Below, one piece after another: positions 8,546 through 18,036 of a DNA stretch of 50,485 nt. Every line of letters begins with the position of its first letter. The stretch's first letter is position 1. This stretch comes from an uncultured Saprospirales bacterium (GTDB taxonomy: Bacteria; Bacteroidota; Bacteroidia; Chitinophagales; JADIYW01): NCBI GenBank assembly GCA_938008535.1, contig CALLKF010000135.1, positions 1-50,485 on the forward strand, written 5' to 3'. The translations under genes were made by a program, and so were the position numbers. A model generated the notes under the pieces. It was not told the DNA's origin and searched no databases. It saw nothing but the letters and a program-made list of their open reading frames with translations.

Positions 8546-9460
8546 ATGAATTATCGTCAAGAAAATACACTCACCATGTTTAATACCGTGCTGGCTGTAT
8601 GTAGTCAAAACAGCGCAATCATTGCTTTGATAGCTGCGCTAAACAACGTTTTCGCTTTATTTACAACGAAGTGCCTTGCTATTAATGACATTTCAAAAGT
8701 GCAGTTGCTGCATATTAAAGGAAAGACCACTGAGAAAGCAAACCTAAAAAGCGCGCTTGCATTACGTGCCAGTATTGTGGCTCGTGTGATACGTGCATAC
8801 GCTACTTCTATCCAGAATGATGTGCTGCGAAATGAAATTGATTATACTGAAAGTGTATTACTAAAACAGCGTGATATTACTATACAACTGAACGCACAAA
8901 TGATCTTTGACCGTGCTACTACTCATCTTGCTGCCTTAGCTCCTTTTGGAATTACGGCTGCAGTAATGACTGACCTAGATACTGCTATTGGCGATTACCA
9001 AGCGCACCAGACATCACCAACCGTGGCGCGCGATTATCGTGCTGTGGCTACAACAGAACTGGATTTATTGATTAGTGAAACCAGTGACTTGCTGCGTTTC
9101 CAGATGGATGATATTATGCAACTGCTGCGTTTAACAGAACCGAGTTTTTTTAGATTGTACACGAATGCACGCAGAACTTATGACCTGCATGGTACGCATA
9201 GTGCGAATGAAGGTACACTTAGCGGCGTGGTACGCAATGCTACAACGAACTTGATTATTGAAAACGCCTTGATAGAATTAATAGATAGCGATGAAGTGAC
9301 ATCTAGCGATGCATTGGGAGAGTTTCAATTGCCTAAGGAACCGGGTACTTACTCCATCCGAGTATCGAAAGATGGATATACAGAAACGATAGTAAACGAT
9401 ATTGTTGTTGTAAAAGGTGAAGAAACTGCTATTACTGTGGTGCTGGAAGAAATGGTGTAG
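8546..9460 (+). CDS. Helical protein with C-terminal CarboxypepD_reg domain
   Basis: This 304-residue protein has no evident signal peptide or lipobox. Residues 1 to about 220 are predicted mostly helical, with a four-helix-like pattern and no recognised family. Residues about 226-302 form a carboxypeptidase regulatory-like beta-sandwich (GTLSGVVRNATTNLIIENAL, then GEFQLPKEPGTYSIRVSKDGY). This fold is common in Bacteroidota surface and outer-membrane proteins. Expression runs away from the toxin operon, with a 188-base spacer upstream, and it is followed by a strong hairpin terminator. Base composition is slightly richer in GC than the neighbouring genes. The lack of an export signal is odd for this beta domain. 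The function is unknown. Confidence 0.8.
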   Translation: MNYRQENTLTMFNTVLAVCSQNSAIIALIAALNNVFALFTTKCLAINDISKVQLLHIKGKTTEKANLKSALALRASIVARVIRAYATSIQNDVLRNEIDYTESVLLKQRDITIQLNAQMIFDRATTHLAALAPFGITAAVMTDLDTAIGDYQAHQTSPTVARDYRAVATTELDLLISETSDLLRFQMDDIMQLLRLTEPSFFRLYTNARRTYDLHGTHSANEGTLSGVVRNATTNLIIENALIELIDSDEVTSSDALGEFQLPKEPGTYSIRVSKDGYTETIVNDIVVVKGEETAITVVLEEMV

Positions 9461-9516
9461 AGAGCTTTAAGAGTCAAGATTTATAGAGTCTAGAGCCAAG
9501 ATTATTATAATAAGAG

Positions 9517-9543
9517 AAGCCATCGTGAAAACGATGGCTTTTT
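9517..9543 (+). terminator. Intrinsic terminator after the CarboxypepD_reg gene
   Basis: Arms AAGCCATCGT and ACGATGGCTT form a perfect 10-bp stem closed by a GAAA tetraloop and followed by T residues. It ends the plus-strand gene at 9460. Confidence 0.9.
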
Positions 9544-9570
9544 GATAAATTCATCATCAAAACAAATAAA

Positions 9571-9606
9571 AAAAAGAGTTCGGAACTTTTGAAAAGTTCC
9601 GAACTC
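9571..9606 (-). terminator. Intrinsic terminator of groES-groEL
   Basis: GAGTTCGGAACT and its perfect complement pair around a short T/A-rich loop. On the minus strand the stem is followed by a run of seven T. It lies 78 bases past the groL stop and faces the opposite terminator at 9517-9543. Confidence 0.9.
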
Positions 9607-9683
9607 TAACATTTATTTGAACAGATCCTTCGCTTCACTCAGGATAGTTCGACTAAGCAATCTCTAAATAGATTGCAGTCTCA

Positions 9684-11321
9684 CTACATCATGCCACCCA
9701 TTCCGCCAGGCATTCCTCCACCCATTTGTGGTGCTTCTTTGCTTGGTTTTTCAACGATAGCACATTCTGTTGTTAAAATCATAGATGCAATAGATGCAGC
9801 ATTTTCTAACGCAACTCTAGTTACTTTTGTTGGATCGATAACACCTGCTTTGTATAGGTTTTCATATACTTCCGTTTTAGCGTTATAGCCATAATCTTTT
9901 TTACCGTTTTTAACGTTAAACACAACTATAGATCCTTCAACACCAGCATTTTCTGAGATTTGTCTCAATGGTGACTCTAAGGCAGTTTTGATAATTTCGA
10001 TACCAGTTTGCTCGTCTTCATTTGCTCCTTTTAATTTATCTAAAGCCACACTTGCACGAATTAAGGCAACGCCTCCACCAGGCACAATACCTTCTTGAAC
10101 TGCAGCACGAGTTGCGTGTAATGCATCGTCCACACGATCTTTTTTCTCTTTCATTTCCACTTCTGAAGGAGCACCAACATATAATACAGCAACACCACCA
10201 GATAATTTAGCTAAACGCTCTTGTAATTTTTCTTTATCATAATCAGATGTAGTTGTTTCAATTTGTGCTTTAATTTGGTTTACACGAGCTTGAATATCTG
10301 CTTTTTTACCAGTTCCGTTGATAATAGTAGTATTGTCTTTATCAATTACTACTTTTTCAGCAGTTCCTAACTGATCCATTTGTGTATCTTCCAATTTATA
10401 ACCTAATTCATCAGAAACCACTTGACCGTTAGTTAAGATAGCGATATCTTGTAACATTGCTTTTCTTCTGTCGCCAAAACCTGGTGCTTTTACTGCAGCA
10501 ATTTTTAATGAACCACGTAAACGATTGACAACCAATGTTGCTAATGCTTCGCTTTCCACATCTTCAGCAATAATTAATAAAGCTCTACCTGTTTGAACTA
10601 CTTTTTCCAAAATTGGCAATAAGTCTTTCATGGAAGAAACTTTTTTATCGTAAATTAAGATAAAAGGTTTTTCCATTTCCACTTCCATGCTTTCTGCATT
10701 GGTTACAAAATATGGAGAAATGTAACCTCTGTCGAATTGCATACCTTCTACAACGTCAACATATGTTTCAGTTCCTTTCGCTTCTTCTACGGTGATAACG
10801 CCTTCTGTTCCTACTTTTTCCATTGCATTTGCAATAAAAGTTCCGATTTCTTCGTCGTTATTAGCTGAAATAGTTCCAACTTGTTTGATCTTAGAAAAGT
10901 CTTTACCTACTTTTTCAGAGATATTTTTCAATTCAGCCACAACTGCATGTACTGCTTTATCGATACCACGTTTTAAGTCCATTGGATTGGCACCTGCAGT
11001 GATTGATTTTAAACCAGGTCCGATGATTGCTTGTGCCAAAACCGTTGCTGTGGTTGTTCCGTCACCGGCAACATCGTTTGTTTTAGAAGCTACATCTTTT
11101 ACTAACTGTGCACCCATATTTTCAAACGGATCTTCCAATTCAATTTCTTTTGCTACCGTAACACCATCTTTAGTAATGTGTGGTGCGCCAAATTTTTTCT
11201 CGATAATTACATTTCTGCCTTTTGGTCCTAATGTAACTCTAACTGCGTTTGCCAATGCATCAACGCCTGCTTTTAATTTATCTCTTGATTCTGTGCTGTA
11301 ACTTATTTGTTTCGCGCTCAT
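9684..11321 (-). CDS. groL: Chaperonin GroEL (60 kDa)
   Basis: This 545-residue protein is co-linear with GroEL. It has the N-terminal GPKGRNVIIEKKFG segment, the ATP-binding motif DGTTTATVLAQAI around residues 86-98 and the intermediate/apical GDRRKAMLQDIA segment. It ends in a GGM-rich tail (GGGMPGGMGGMM), which is typical of the group I chaperonin cavity. It assembles into double heptamer rings and folds cytoplasmic proteins in ATP-driven cycles with GroES. The gene follows groES on the same strand, 90 bases downstream. The spacer holds an AT-rich quasi-repeat, and a strong terminator closes the operon. Length and motifs are complete. Confidence 0.99.
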   Translation of the reverse strand: MSAKQISYSTESRDKLKAGVDALANAVRVTLGPKGRNVIIEKKFGAPHITKDGVTVAKEIELEDPFENMGAQLVKDVASKTNDVAGDGTTTATVLAQAIIGPGLKSITAGANPMDLKRGIDKAVHAVVAELKNISEKVGKDFSKIKQVGTISANNDEEIGTFIANAMEKVGTEGVITVEEAKGTETYVDVVEGMQFDRGYISPYFVTNAESMEVEMEKPFILIYDKKVSSMKDLLPILEKVVQTGRALLIIAEDVESEALATLVVNRLRGSLKIAAVKAPGFGDRRKAMLQDIAILTNGQVVSDELGYKLEDTQMDQLGTAEKVVIDKDNTTIINGTGKKADIQARVNQIKAQIETTTSDYDKEKLQERLAKLSGGVAVLYVGAPSEVEMKEKKDRVDDALHATRAAVQEGIVPGGGVALIRASVALDKLKGANEDEQTGIEIIKTALESPLRQISENAGVEGSIVVFNVKNGKKDYGYNAKTEVYENLYKAGVIDPTKVTRVALENAASIASMILTTECAIVEKPSKEAPQMGGGMPGGMGGMM

Positions 11322-11411
11322 TTTTTAATAATGTTTAATGTTAAATGATTAATGTTTAATGTTTTGCTTGAAATTTAAATCTTGATTCTTTGCTCTTGAC
11401 TCCTGATTCCA

Positions 11412-11696
11412 TTATACAATTGCCAAAATGTCAGATTCTCTCATAATTAAGTAATCTGTTCCTTCGATGCTAATCTCTGTTCCGCTGTATTTTCCGTAAA
11501 GAACAGTATCGCCAACTTTTACTGTAGTTGGTTCATCTACTTTACCAGGTCCAACTGCTACTACTTCACCTTTTTGTGGTTTTTCTTTTGCCGAATCTGG
11601 AATGATAATGCCTGATTTTGTTTTTGTTTCTGCTTCTGCTGCTTTTATCACAACACGGTCAGACAACGGTTGGATGTTTACTTTACTCTTTGCCAT
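11412..11696 (-). CDS. groS: Co-chaperonin GroES (10 kDa)
   Basis: This 94-residue protein has the GroES framework: PLSDRVVIKAAEAETKTKSG at the N-terminus, including the mobile-loop region that contacts GroEL, then EVVAVGPG, GDTVLYGKYSG and the C-terminal YLIMRESDILAIV. It forms the heptameric lid of the GroEL chamber. It is the first gene of the groES-groEL operon, with a TAnnTTTG-type -7 element about 38 bases upstream of the start. No inverted repeat matching CIRCE was found in the upstream region, so HrcA control is not evident. Confidence 0.98.
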   Translation of the reverse strand: MAKSKVNIQPLSDRVVIKAAEAETKTKSGIIIPDSAKEKPQKGEVVAVGPGKVDEPTTVKVGDTVLYGKYSGTEISIEGTDYLIMRESDILAIV

Positions 11697-11733
11697 ACTT
11701 ATTTGTTGATTTTATTTGTTTTGTAATTTCGTG

Positions 11734-11741
11734 CAAAAGTA
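11734..11741 (-). promoter_or_regulatory. Candidate groES -7 promoter element
   Basis: On the minus strand this reads TACTTTTG, a full match to the Bacteroidota TAnnTTTG -7 consensus, about 38 bases before the groES start. A TTTG-like -33 element at the proper distance is not clear. Confidence 0.5.
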
Positions 11742-11868
11742 GTCTATTTTCGTGCCATTCTAATAAAAAGGAAAATTTGACAGTTTATAATTAAAACTCA
11801 AACAAAATAAAGTCATTATTTCAGAGTTATTACTAATAATTGTATCTTAACCAAATAAAAAGAATGTT

Positions 11869-12237
11869 ATGCAAAATTTTAAAATCTCTGTTATTTTAAG
11901 TGTGTTATTTTTGATTACATTTTCTTGTTCTAATAGTGAAGAAAAAAAACTATTGATTGGCGATTGGAATGGTGCTGAATGGCTGGTTGGTGGAAATCCA
12001 TCTGATTATGATGCAAAACAAGTGCATTTTACTTTTCAAACCGATGGTGGTTACAATTCTGATTTTGGTGGCGACAAAGAAAAAGGAACTTACATTCTGC
12101 GCGATAATAATTTATATACCACAGCTGAAGGTCAGTTAGAAATAAAAGTAAAAATTCAAAAACTAACTAAAGATAGTTTGGTATTTGACATGAATCGCAG
12201 CGGTCAAAATGAAACATTGACCTTGGTTAGAAAATAG
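11869..12237 (+). CDS. Small lipocalin-like lipoprotein
   Basis: This 122-residue protein has a type II signal sequence. The hydrophobic stretch ends in the lipobox TFSC with Cys20 as the lipidation site. The mature part begins KKLLIGDWNGAEWLV and continues with beta-strand segments (HFTFQTDGGYNS, KGTYILRDNNLYTT, DSLVFDMNRSG). This resembles the lipocalin-like/DUF-type family in Bacteroidota that starts with an 'I-G-W' strand. It is probably anchored in the periplasm or outer membrane; its ligand is unknown. It stands alone between the divergent groES gene and the S9 peptidase gene. Confidence is good that it is a real lipoprotein and low about its function. Confidence 0.85.
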   Translation: MQNFKISVILSVLFLITFSCSNSEEKKLLIGDWNGAEWLVGGNPSDYDAKQVHFTFQTDGGYNSDFGGDKEKGTYILRDNNLYTTAEGQLEIKVKIQKLTKDSLVFDMNRSGQNETLTLVRK

Positions 12238-12340
12238 AACGCTTGTTATTTATTAATTGATTTAAACTGATAGAATAGTAAAGTTTTTCATAAAGTATTT
12301 TAAGTTTGTTTAATTTAGTGAACACCATAAAATTCAAAAT

Positions 12341-14254
12341 ATGATTAGAAATTCAATTTTAACTGTTTTGGTCGTTTTGACAACAATTTTAAACTCCTGC
12401 AAACAGGAAGAGAAAGAAACACCTGCACCTCTAATTGACGTAAAAACATTCTTCAAAAACGGAGAAAAAACCAGGTTAAGAATTTCGCCAGATGGAAACT
12501 ATTTTAGTTATTGTGCAGACTACAAAGGAAAGACCAACATTTATGTTCAAAAAGTAAGTGACACCACGGCATACTTAGTTACGCACGACACTGTGCGAAG
12601 TATATACAGTTATTATTTTTGGAAAGGCAACAGAATTGTATATTCACAAGACATTGGTGGAGACGAAAATTTTCAACTGTTTTCTGTAAAAGCAGATGGA
12701 ACTGATTTGAAAGCACTAACACCTTTCGCCGGTGTAAGAACCGATGTGGTTGATGACCTGCTTGATATTAATGGGAAAGAAAAAGAATTGATTGTTCAAA
12801 TCAACAAAAGGGTAAGAGAATACTTTGATCCGTATCTTTTGAATATAGAAACAGGTACATTGACCTTGCTTTACGACAACAAAGAAAATTACGGAGGTTG
12901 GGTTACAGACAACAACGGCATTATTCGTCTTGCTTTAAAAAATGACGGAGTGAACAGAATCTGGAGTTATCGCAATTCAGAAAAAGACACTTTTTCGTTA
13001 TTACTAAGCACTTCATTTAAAGATAATTTCTATCCGGCTTCTTTTAATAAAGTCAATAAAACCATTTATGCTATCACCAATATCGGAAGAGACAAGTCCG
13101 TTTTAGTTGAATATGACCCAATAAACAAGAAAGAAATAAAAGAATTGTATGCCGACAAAAACTATGATTTAAGTGATATTAGATATGACAGAAAAAAACA
13201 AGCATTAACCGCTGTTTACTGGGAAGCAGAAAAACCGGAGAAATATTTTTTTGATAAAGAATGGGAAGAAATTCAAAACTATTTGGACAAAAAATTTGAA
13301 GGTTACGAAACACAATTTGTAAGTTATGATGATGTCCGAACCAAAGGCATTTTCTGGACACGAAACGACAGAGTACCATTCAAATATTATCTTTATGACT
13401 TCAAAACCAAATATATCAAAGAAGTTGCCAATCCATTTCCCTGGATTAAAGAAAAACAAATGAGCCATGTAAAACCAATCACCTATAAATCAAGAGACGG
13501 TTTGGAAATCCATGGATACTTAACACTGCCTATCGGTTTGGAAGCAAAAAATCTGCCTGTTATCATCAATCCACACGGAGGACCTTCTTGGGTAAGAGAT
13601 AGTTGGTATTACAATCAAGAAGTTCAATTTTTAGCAAATCGTGGCTATGCTGTTTTACAAATGAATTTCAGAGGAAGCTCAGGTTACGGAAAGAAATTTT
13701 GGGAAGCAAGTTTCAAACAATGGGGCAGAAAAATGCAGGACGATATTACTGACGGTGCTGAATGGCTGAAAAAACAAGGCATTGCCGATGAAAAAAGAAT
13801 TGCCATCTATGGAGGTAGTTATGGCGGCTATGCAGCTCTTGCAGGTATTACATATACGCCAGATCTATATGCTGCTGCTGTTGATTATGTTGGCATAAGT
13901 AATCTGCTTACGTTTATGAACACCTTTCCACCTTATTGGAAACCTCATTTATATATGTGGTATGAAATGGTTGGCGACCCTAAAAAAGACAGTTTGTTAT
14001 TGGCAGAAGTATCACCGGCATTACACGCAGACAAAATTATAACGCCTTTGTTCATAGCACAAGGAGCTAATGACCCAAGAGTTAACAAAGCTGAAAGCGA
14101 CCAGATGGTAGAAGCACTAAAAAAACGAGATATAGAGGTGGAATATATGGTAAAAGATGATGAAGGACATGGTTTCGCTAATGAAGACAACTTATTTGAT
14201 TTTTACGGTGCTATGGAAAAATTCTTGGACAAACACCTAAAACCGAAAAAATAA
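12341..14254 (+). CDS. S9 family prolyl oligopeptidase lipoprotein
   Basis: This 637-residue protein carries a lipobox (ILNSC, Cys20), so it is a membrane-anchored periplasmic enzyme. Residues about 45-380 form a beta-propeller of the TolB/WD40-like type (SPDGNYFSYCADYKGKTNIY). The C-terminal third is an alpha/beta-hydrolase peptidase S9 domain. Its nucleophile is Ser493 in GGSYGGYA, with Asp578 in GANDPRVN and His610 in EGHGFAN completing the triad. The oxyanion-side NPHGGPSW motif is also present. Members cleave short peptides, often after proline or as acyl-aminoacyl peptidases; the exact specificity cannot be read from the sequence. A role in peptide scavenging is likely. There is no operon partner. 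Confidence 0.95.
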   Translation: MIRNSILTVLVVLTTILNSCKQEEKETPAPLIDVKTFFKNGEKTRLRISPDGNYFSYCADYKGKTNIYVQKVSDTTAYLVTHDTVRSIYSYYFWKGNRIVYSQDIGGDENFQLFSVKADGTDLKALTPFAGVRTDVVDDLLDINGKEKELIVQINKRVREYFDPYLLNIETGTLTLLYDNKENYGGWVTDNNGIIRLALKNDGVNRIWSYRNSEKDTFSLLLSTSFKDNFYPASFNKVNKTIYAITNIGRDKSVLVEYDPINKKEIKELYADKNYDLSDIRYDRKKQALTAVYWEAEKPEKYFFDKEWEEIQNYLDKKFEGYETQFVSYDDVRTKGIFWTRNDRVPFKYYLYDFKTKYIKEVANPFPWIKEKQMSHVKPITYKSRDGLEIHGYLTLPIGLEAKNLPVIINPHGGPSWVRDSWYYNQEVQFLANRGYAVLQMNFRGSSGYGKKFWEASFKQWGRKMQDDITDGAEWLKKQGIADEKRIAIYGGSYGGYAALAGITYTPDLYAAAVDYVGISNLLTFMNTFPPYWKPHLYMWYEMVGDPKKDSLLLAEVSPALHADKIITPLFIAQGANDPRVNKAESDQMVEALKKRDIEVEYMVKDDEGHGFANEDNLFDFYGAMEKFLDKHLKPKK

Positions 14255-14282
14255 ACAATACGAAACAAGAGAACGTAGAAAA

Positions 14283-14330
14283 AACCATGCGAAACATTTA
14301 ATCTAATAAATCATGGTTCGGATATTTTTT
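14283..14330 (+). terminator. Possible terminator after the S9 peptidase gene
   Basis: AACCATG (14283-14289) and CATGGTT (14312-14318) pair, with an inner ATTTA/TAAAT pairing and an asymmetric bulge. A T-rich run follows at 14324-14330. The stem is imperfect. Confidence 0.35.
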
Positions 14331-14335
14331 AAACC

Positions 14336-14363
14336 TTTGCGTTTATTTATTTTAATACCTTTA
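14336..14363 (+). promoter_or_regulatory. Candidate dnaG promoter
   Basis: TTTG at 14336-14339 is followed, 16 bases on, by TACCTTTA at 14356-14363. This resembles the Bacteroidota -33/-7 pair with a short spacer and one mismatch. It would place the transcript start just before the TTG start of dnaG. Confidence 0.35.
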
Positions 14364-14382
14364 CACTTTATTTTTTACAACA

Positions 14383-16332
14383 TTGATTACACGCGACACC
14401 ATAGCAAAAATTATTGACACGGCTCAAATTTATGAGGTAGTTGGTGATTTCGTGAACCTGAAACGAGCTGGTAGTTTGTACAAAGGAAATTGTCCGTTTC
14501 ACCAAGAAAAAACACCATCATTTGTTGTCAATCCAAATAAAAATATTTACAAATGCTTTGGCTGTGGAAAAGGCGGCGACTCAGTTGGTTTCATTATGGA
14601 ACACGAGAAAATGAATTTTCCAGAAGCATTGCGCTATTTAGCGAATAAGTATCATATTGAAGTAGAAGAAACTCAGGTTTCTAACGAACAAAAAGAAGTT
14701 CAGAACGAAAAAGATAGCTTATTAATTGCTTTAAATTATGCTTCTAAATTCTATCAAAATCAATTACTTGAGACGGAAGACGGCAAAGCCATTGGTTTAA
14801 CTTATTTTAAAGAACGTGGTTTTTTAGATGAAACCATAAACAACTTTCAATTAGGATTTTCGCCAAATAATTTTGATACTTTTTATAAGCAAGCCATTAA
14901 AGATGGATACAGTGAAGAAATATTACTAAAAGCTGGTTTGATCAAAGAAAAAAACGGCAAACATTATGATTTTTTCCGAGACAGAGTTATGTTTCCGATC
15001 TTTAATGTTTCCGGAAAAGTAGTTGCGTTTGGTGGTAGAATGTTGACGACCAACAAAGCAGAAACTGGTGTTTACAATCCAAAATACATCAATACATCAG
15101 AAACTGAAGTCTATCATAAAAGTCAGGTATTGTATGGTATTTCGCATGCAAAAAACGACATCAGAAAAGAAGAAGTTTGCTATTTGGTAGAAGGTTATAC
15201 CGATGTGATTTCTTTGCATCAAGCAGGTATCAAAAATGTAGTGGCTAGCTCTGGAACTGCATTAACTAAAGAACAGGTTTTGCTCATCAAACGCTTCACC
15301 GAAAATATGGTGATTTTGTACGATGGTGATGCTGCAGGAATCAAAGCCGCGCTGCGTGGTTTGGATATCGTGTTGGAACAAGGTTTGAACGTAAAAGTGG
15401 TATTGTTGCCTGATAGCGAAGATCCGGATTCATTCGTTAAAAAATATGGAACTGATGAAACGATTGCGTTCATCCGAAAAAATCAAAAAGATTTTATTTT
15501 GTTCAAAGCATCGCAAGGCATTGAAGAAGTAAAACACGATCCTATTAAAAAAACGGCTGTCATTAAAGATATTGTCGAAAGTATTGCGTTAATCAGCGAT
15601 AATATCAAACGTGAATTATATATCAAAGAATGTGCAACTATAGTTGATGTAACAGAAGCAGTTTTAGTGAACGAAACCAATAAAATTCGTTCGCTACAAT
15701 TAAAAAAATTAAAAGATTATGACAAAGATGATGTTGCTGTTTTAAATGAAAATTTAAAAATTGATAACGAACCACAAAAAGCAACGGAATCAAAATCACC
15801 GCATTTATTTCATCAGGAACGCGATATTTTGCGCATTTTGGTTGAATATTCAGAGTTGGAAATGACGGAAGAGTTGAGTGTTGGTGAATATGTGATTTTT
15901 GAGTTAGTTGATATTGAATTTAAACATCCATCGTTTCAGAAACTGGTAAAATATTATATCGATGCCTATCAAAATGAAACGCCATTTTCTGAATTAAAGA
16001 ACGTTCAAAATATTGAAGAACAAGATGTTAAAGATTTGATGGTGGAATTACTTTCATCGCCTTATGAATTAAGCTCCAACTGGTTTGACAGACATGAAAT
16101 TGTAGTAAAAGATGCCAACAGAACCTATAAAACGGATGTAGTTTCGGTGATGACGCGTTTTCGTTATTATAAAATGATGGAAGCGATAAAAATTTTAGAT
16201 GAAAAAATAAAAACTACTGAACAAAACGGACAATTCGAAGAAATGATGGCTGCTTTGCTCAAAAAAATGGAATTAATGGAAGCTCGCAAAAAATTAGCAA
16301 AAGAAATCTCTACAGTTATTCATCCTCACTAA
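14383..16332 (+). CDS. dnaG: DNA primase DnaG
   Basis: This 649-residue primase synthesises RNA primers at the replication fork together with the DnaB helicase. The N-terminal zinc-binding domain has Cys37, His40, Cys58 and Cys61 (CPFH, then CFGC). The RNA polymerase/TOPRIM core shows EGYTDV with Glu270 and YDGDAAG with Asp314 and Asp316, the metal-binding acidic residues. The last ~150 residues form the helicase-binding domain. The start codon is TTG. The next residues (ITRDTIAKIIDTAQIYEVVGDF) match the normal DnaG N-terminus, so the TTG is well supported even though it is not ATG. It is monocistronic in appearance. Confidence 0.98.
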   Translation: MITRDTIAKIIDTAQIYEVVGDFVNLKRAGSLYKGNCPFHQEKTPSFVVNPNKNIYKCFGCGKGGDSVGFIMEHEKMNFPEALRYLANKYHIEVEETQVSNEQKEVQNEKDSLLIALNYASKFYQNQLLETEDGKAIGLTYFKERGFLDETINNFQLGFSPNNFDTFYKQAIKDGYSEEILLKAGLIKEKNGKHYDFFRDRVMFPIFNVSGKVVAFGGRMLTTNKAETGVYNPKYINTSETEVYHKSQVLYGISHAKNDIRKEEVCYLVEGYTDVISLHQAGIKNVVASSGTALTKEQVLLIKRFTENMVILYDGDAAGIKAALRGLDIVLEQGLNVKVVLLPDSEDPDSFVKKYGTDETIAFIRKNQKDFILFKASQGIEEVKHDPIKKTAVIKDIVESIALISDNIKRELYIKECATIVDVTEAVLVNETNKIRSLQLKKLKDYDKDDVAVLNENLKIDNEPQKATESKSPHLFHQERDILRILVEYSELEMTEELSVGEYVIFELVDIEFKHPSFQKLVKYYIDAYQNETPFSELKNVQNIEEQDVKDLMVELLSSPYELSSNWFDRHEIVVKDANRTYKTDVVSVMTRFRYYKMMEAIKILDEKIKTTEQNGQFEEMMAALLKKMELMEARKKLAKEISTVIHPH

Positions 16333-16479
16333 CCTTTTTGACATTTAGTCAGATTCCAAATTTAACTCAATCTCTTTACTATTAACTAATTACTAATAAC
16401 TTCGCCAATCGGAACGTTTTTTGTAATATTGCGATTTAAAATTAAACTAATTCAAAAAAATGAACGATTGAATTTTAGA

Positions 16480-16509
16480 TTCATAATTCATAATTCACAA
16501 TTCATAATT
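16480..16509. repeat. AT-rich short tandem quasi-repeat before rseP
   Basis: The word TTCATAATTCA is repeated about three times with small changes in the 187-base spacer upstream of rseP. Similar short tandem word repeats occur in several other spacers of this window. Confidence 0.6.
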
Positions 16510-16519
16510 ATAAACATAC

Positions 16520-17899
16520 ATGTTACTATTCGCAATCGGTGCAACCGCAACCAAAACCATCTTATTCATTTTAAGTTTATCTATACTTGTAGTTTTACAC
16601 GAATTAGGTCACTTTATTCCAGCAAAATTATTCGGCACACGCGTACATAAATTCTATTTATTTTTTGACTTCTTATTTCCTTTTCCAAACATTGGAAATT
16701 TCTCATTATTTAAAAAGAAAATTGGCGATACAGAATATGGTATCGGTTGGTTTCCATTTGGCGGTTATGTGCAAATTGCAGGTATGGCTGATGAAACGCA
16801 AGATGCAGAAACGCTTAAAAACAGCGAGCCGCAACCTTGGGAATTTCGTTCTAAAAAACCATGGCAACGCTTAATTATCATGATTGGTGGTGTTACGGTA
16901 AATATGTTGTTAGCTATCGTTATTTTTTCTGGTTTGTTATGGAAATTTGGCGAAGAAACCTTACCTATGAAAAACGTAACCAACGGTATTGCTATTGAAG
17001 ATTCATTAGCGTATGATTTAGGTTTACAAAATGGCGATAAATTGTTAGCTATCAACGGAAAAGAAATTGCTTCTTTTGAAGGATTCCAGAAAGATATGAT
17101 TCTAAATTCTGCTAAAACACTAACCATAGAAAGAGCTGGCAACAAAGTAGATTTAGCAGTGAAAGATGATTTTATGTCTAAACTGATAAAATTAAAAAAA
17201 CAAACAATTATCTCACCTAGAATAAATACCATTGTTGGTGATGTTTCCACAGGCTCAAACGCACAAAAAGCTGGTTTACAAAAAGGCGATAAATTTGTTT
17301 CTGTAAACGGTGTTCCAACTCCATTTTTTGATGAATTAAAAAGTCAATTAAGTTTATATGCAGGCACAAAAATAAAATTAGTAGTTGATAGAAAAGGTGA
17401 ACCAGTTTGGTTAGACGCAGAAGTAACTAAAGAAGGAAAACTGGGTTTTGCTGCTGATTCTGATTATAAAAAATATTTTAAAACAGTAAAAATTGATTAT
17501 AATATATTCAGTGCTATTCCAGCAGGAACATCTAAAGCATTCTCAACTTTAGGTAATTATTTTAAAAGTATAAAAATGCTATTTGAGCCAAAAGGTCCAA
17601 AATTAAAAGACAGTGTTGGTGGTTTCGCATCTATGGCAAAAATGTTTCCAGATACATTTGATTGGCAATCATTTTGGATTTTAACGGCAACCATTTCTGT
17701 AATTTTAGCATTCATGAATATCTTGCCAATACCAATGTTAGATGGTGGTTATGTGGTGTTTTTAATTTATGAAATGATAGTTGGCAAACCAGTTCCCGAT
17801 AAAGTGCAAAACGTAGCTCAAAGCATCGGAATGATATTTATTTTAGGTTTGCTTTTATTTGCTAACGGAATGGATGTTATTCGTGGATTTTTTCATTAA
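16520..17899 (+). CDS. rseP: Site-2 protease RseP (M50 zinc metalloprotease)
   Basis: This 459-residue intramembrane protease has the zinc motif HELGH at residues 27-31 within the first transmembrane helix. The partner motif MLDGG (Asp408) lies in a C-terminal transmembrane segment. Two PDZ domains lie between them (about residues 160-215 and 235-315, the second with GSNAQKAGLQKGDKFVSVNG). These proteases cut single-pass membrane proteins such as anti-sigma factors after a first periplasmic cut. They also clear signal-peptide remnants. At least three further hydrophobic segments are visible. The usual dxr partner gene does not lie next to it here. The start at 16520 puts the HELGH motif at its standard depth. 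Confidence 0.96.
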   Translation: MLLFAIGATATKTILFILSLSILVVLHELGHFIPAKLFGTRVHKFYLFFDFLFPFPNIGNFSLFKKKIGDTEYGIGWFPFGGYVQIAGMADETQDAETLKNSEPQPWEFRSKKPWQRLIIMIGGVTVNMLLAIVIFSGLLWKFGEETLPMKNVTNGIAIEDSLAYDLGLQNGDKLLAINGKEIASFEGFQKDMILNSAKTLTIERAGNKVDLAVKDDFMSKLIKLKKQTIISPRINTIVGDVSTGSNAQKAGLQKGDKFVSVNGVPTPFFDELKSQLSLYAGTKIKLVVDRKGEPVWLDAEVTKEGKLGFAADSDYKKYFKTVKIDYNIFSAIPAGTSKAFSTLGNYFKSIKMLFEPKGPKLKDSVGGFASMAKMFPDTFDWQSFWILTATISVILAFMNILPIPMLDGGYVVFLIYEMIVGKPVPDKVQNVAQSIGMIFILGLLLFANGMDVIRGFFH

Positions 17900-17941
17900 A
17901 ATATTATTTTCTATTTCTGTTTAATATTTTGCAAAATTTAC

Positions 17942-17949
17942 TACATTTG
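17942..17949 (+). promoter_or_regulatory. Candidate -7 element before tRNA-Leu
   Basis: TACATTTG matches the TAnnTTTG consensus exactly, about 88 bases upstream of the tRNA gene. A matching -33 TTTG is not found at the standard distance. Confidence 0.35.
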
Positions 17950-18036
17950 CAATCCGTTCTTTAAAAATGAGTTTGAAATAAGTTTGTCAATTAATCTAAT
18001 GACTTACCACTTATGACTCACGACTTTAACTAAAAC

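Noticed and set aside
10792..11301. 169-codon plus-strand open frame inside groL
   Set aside because: It is fully antisense to a complete, well-conserved GroEL gene and shows no protein-like motifs.
16765..17250. 161-codon minus-strand open frame inside rseP
   Set aside because: It is antisense to a conserved RseP with both catalytic motifs intact; it is a by-product of codon use.
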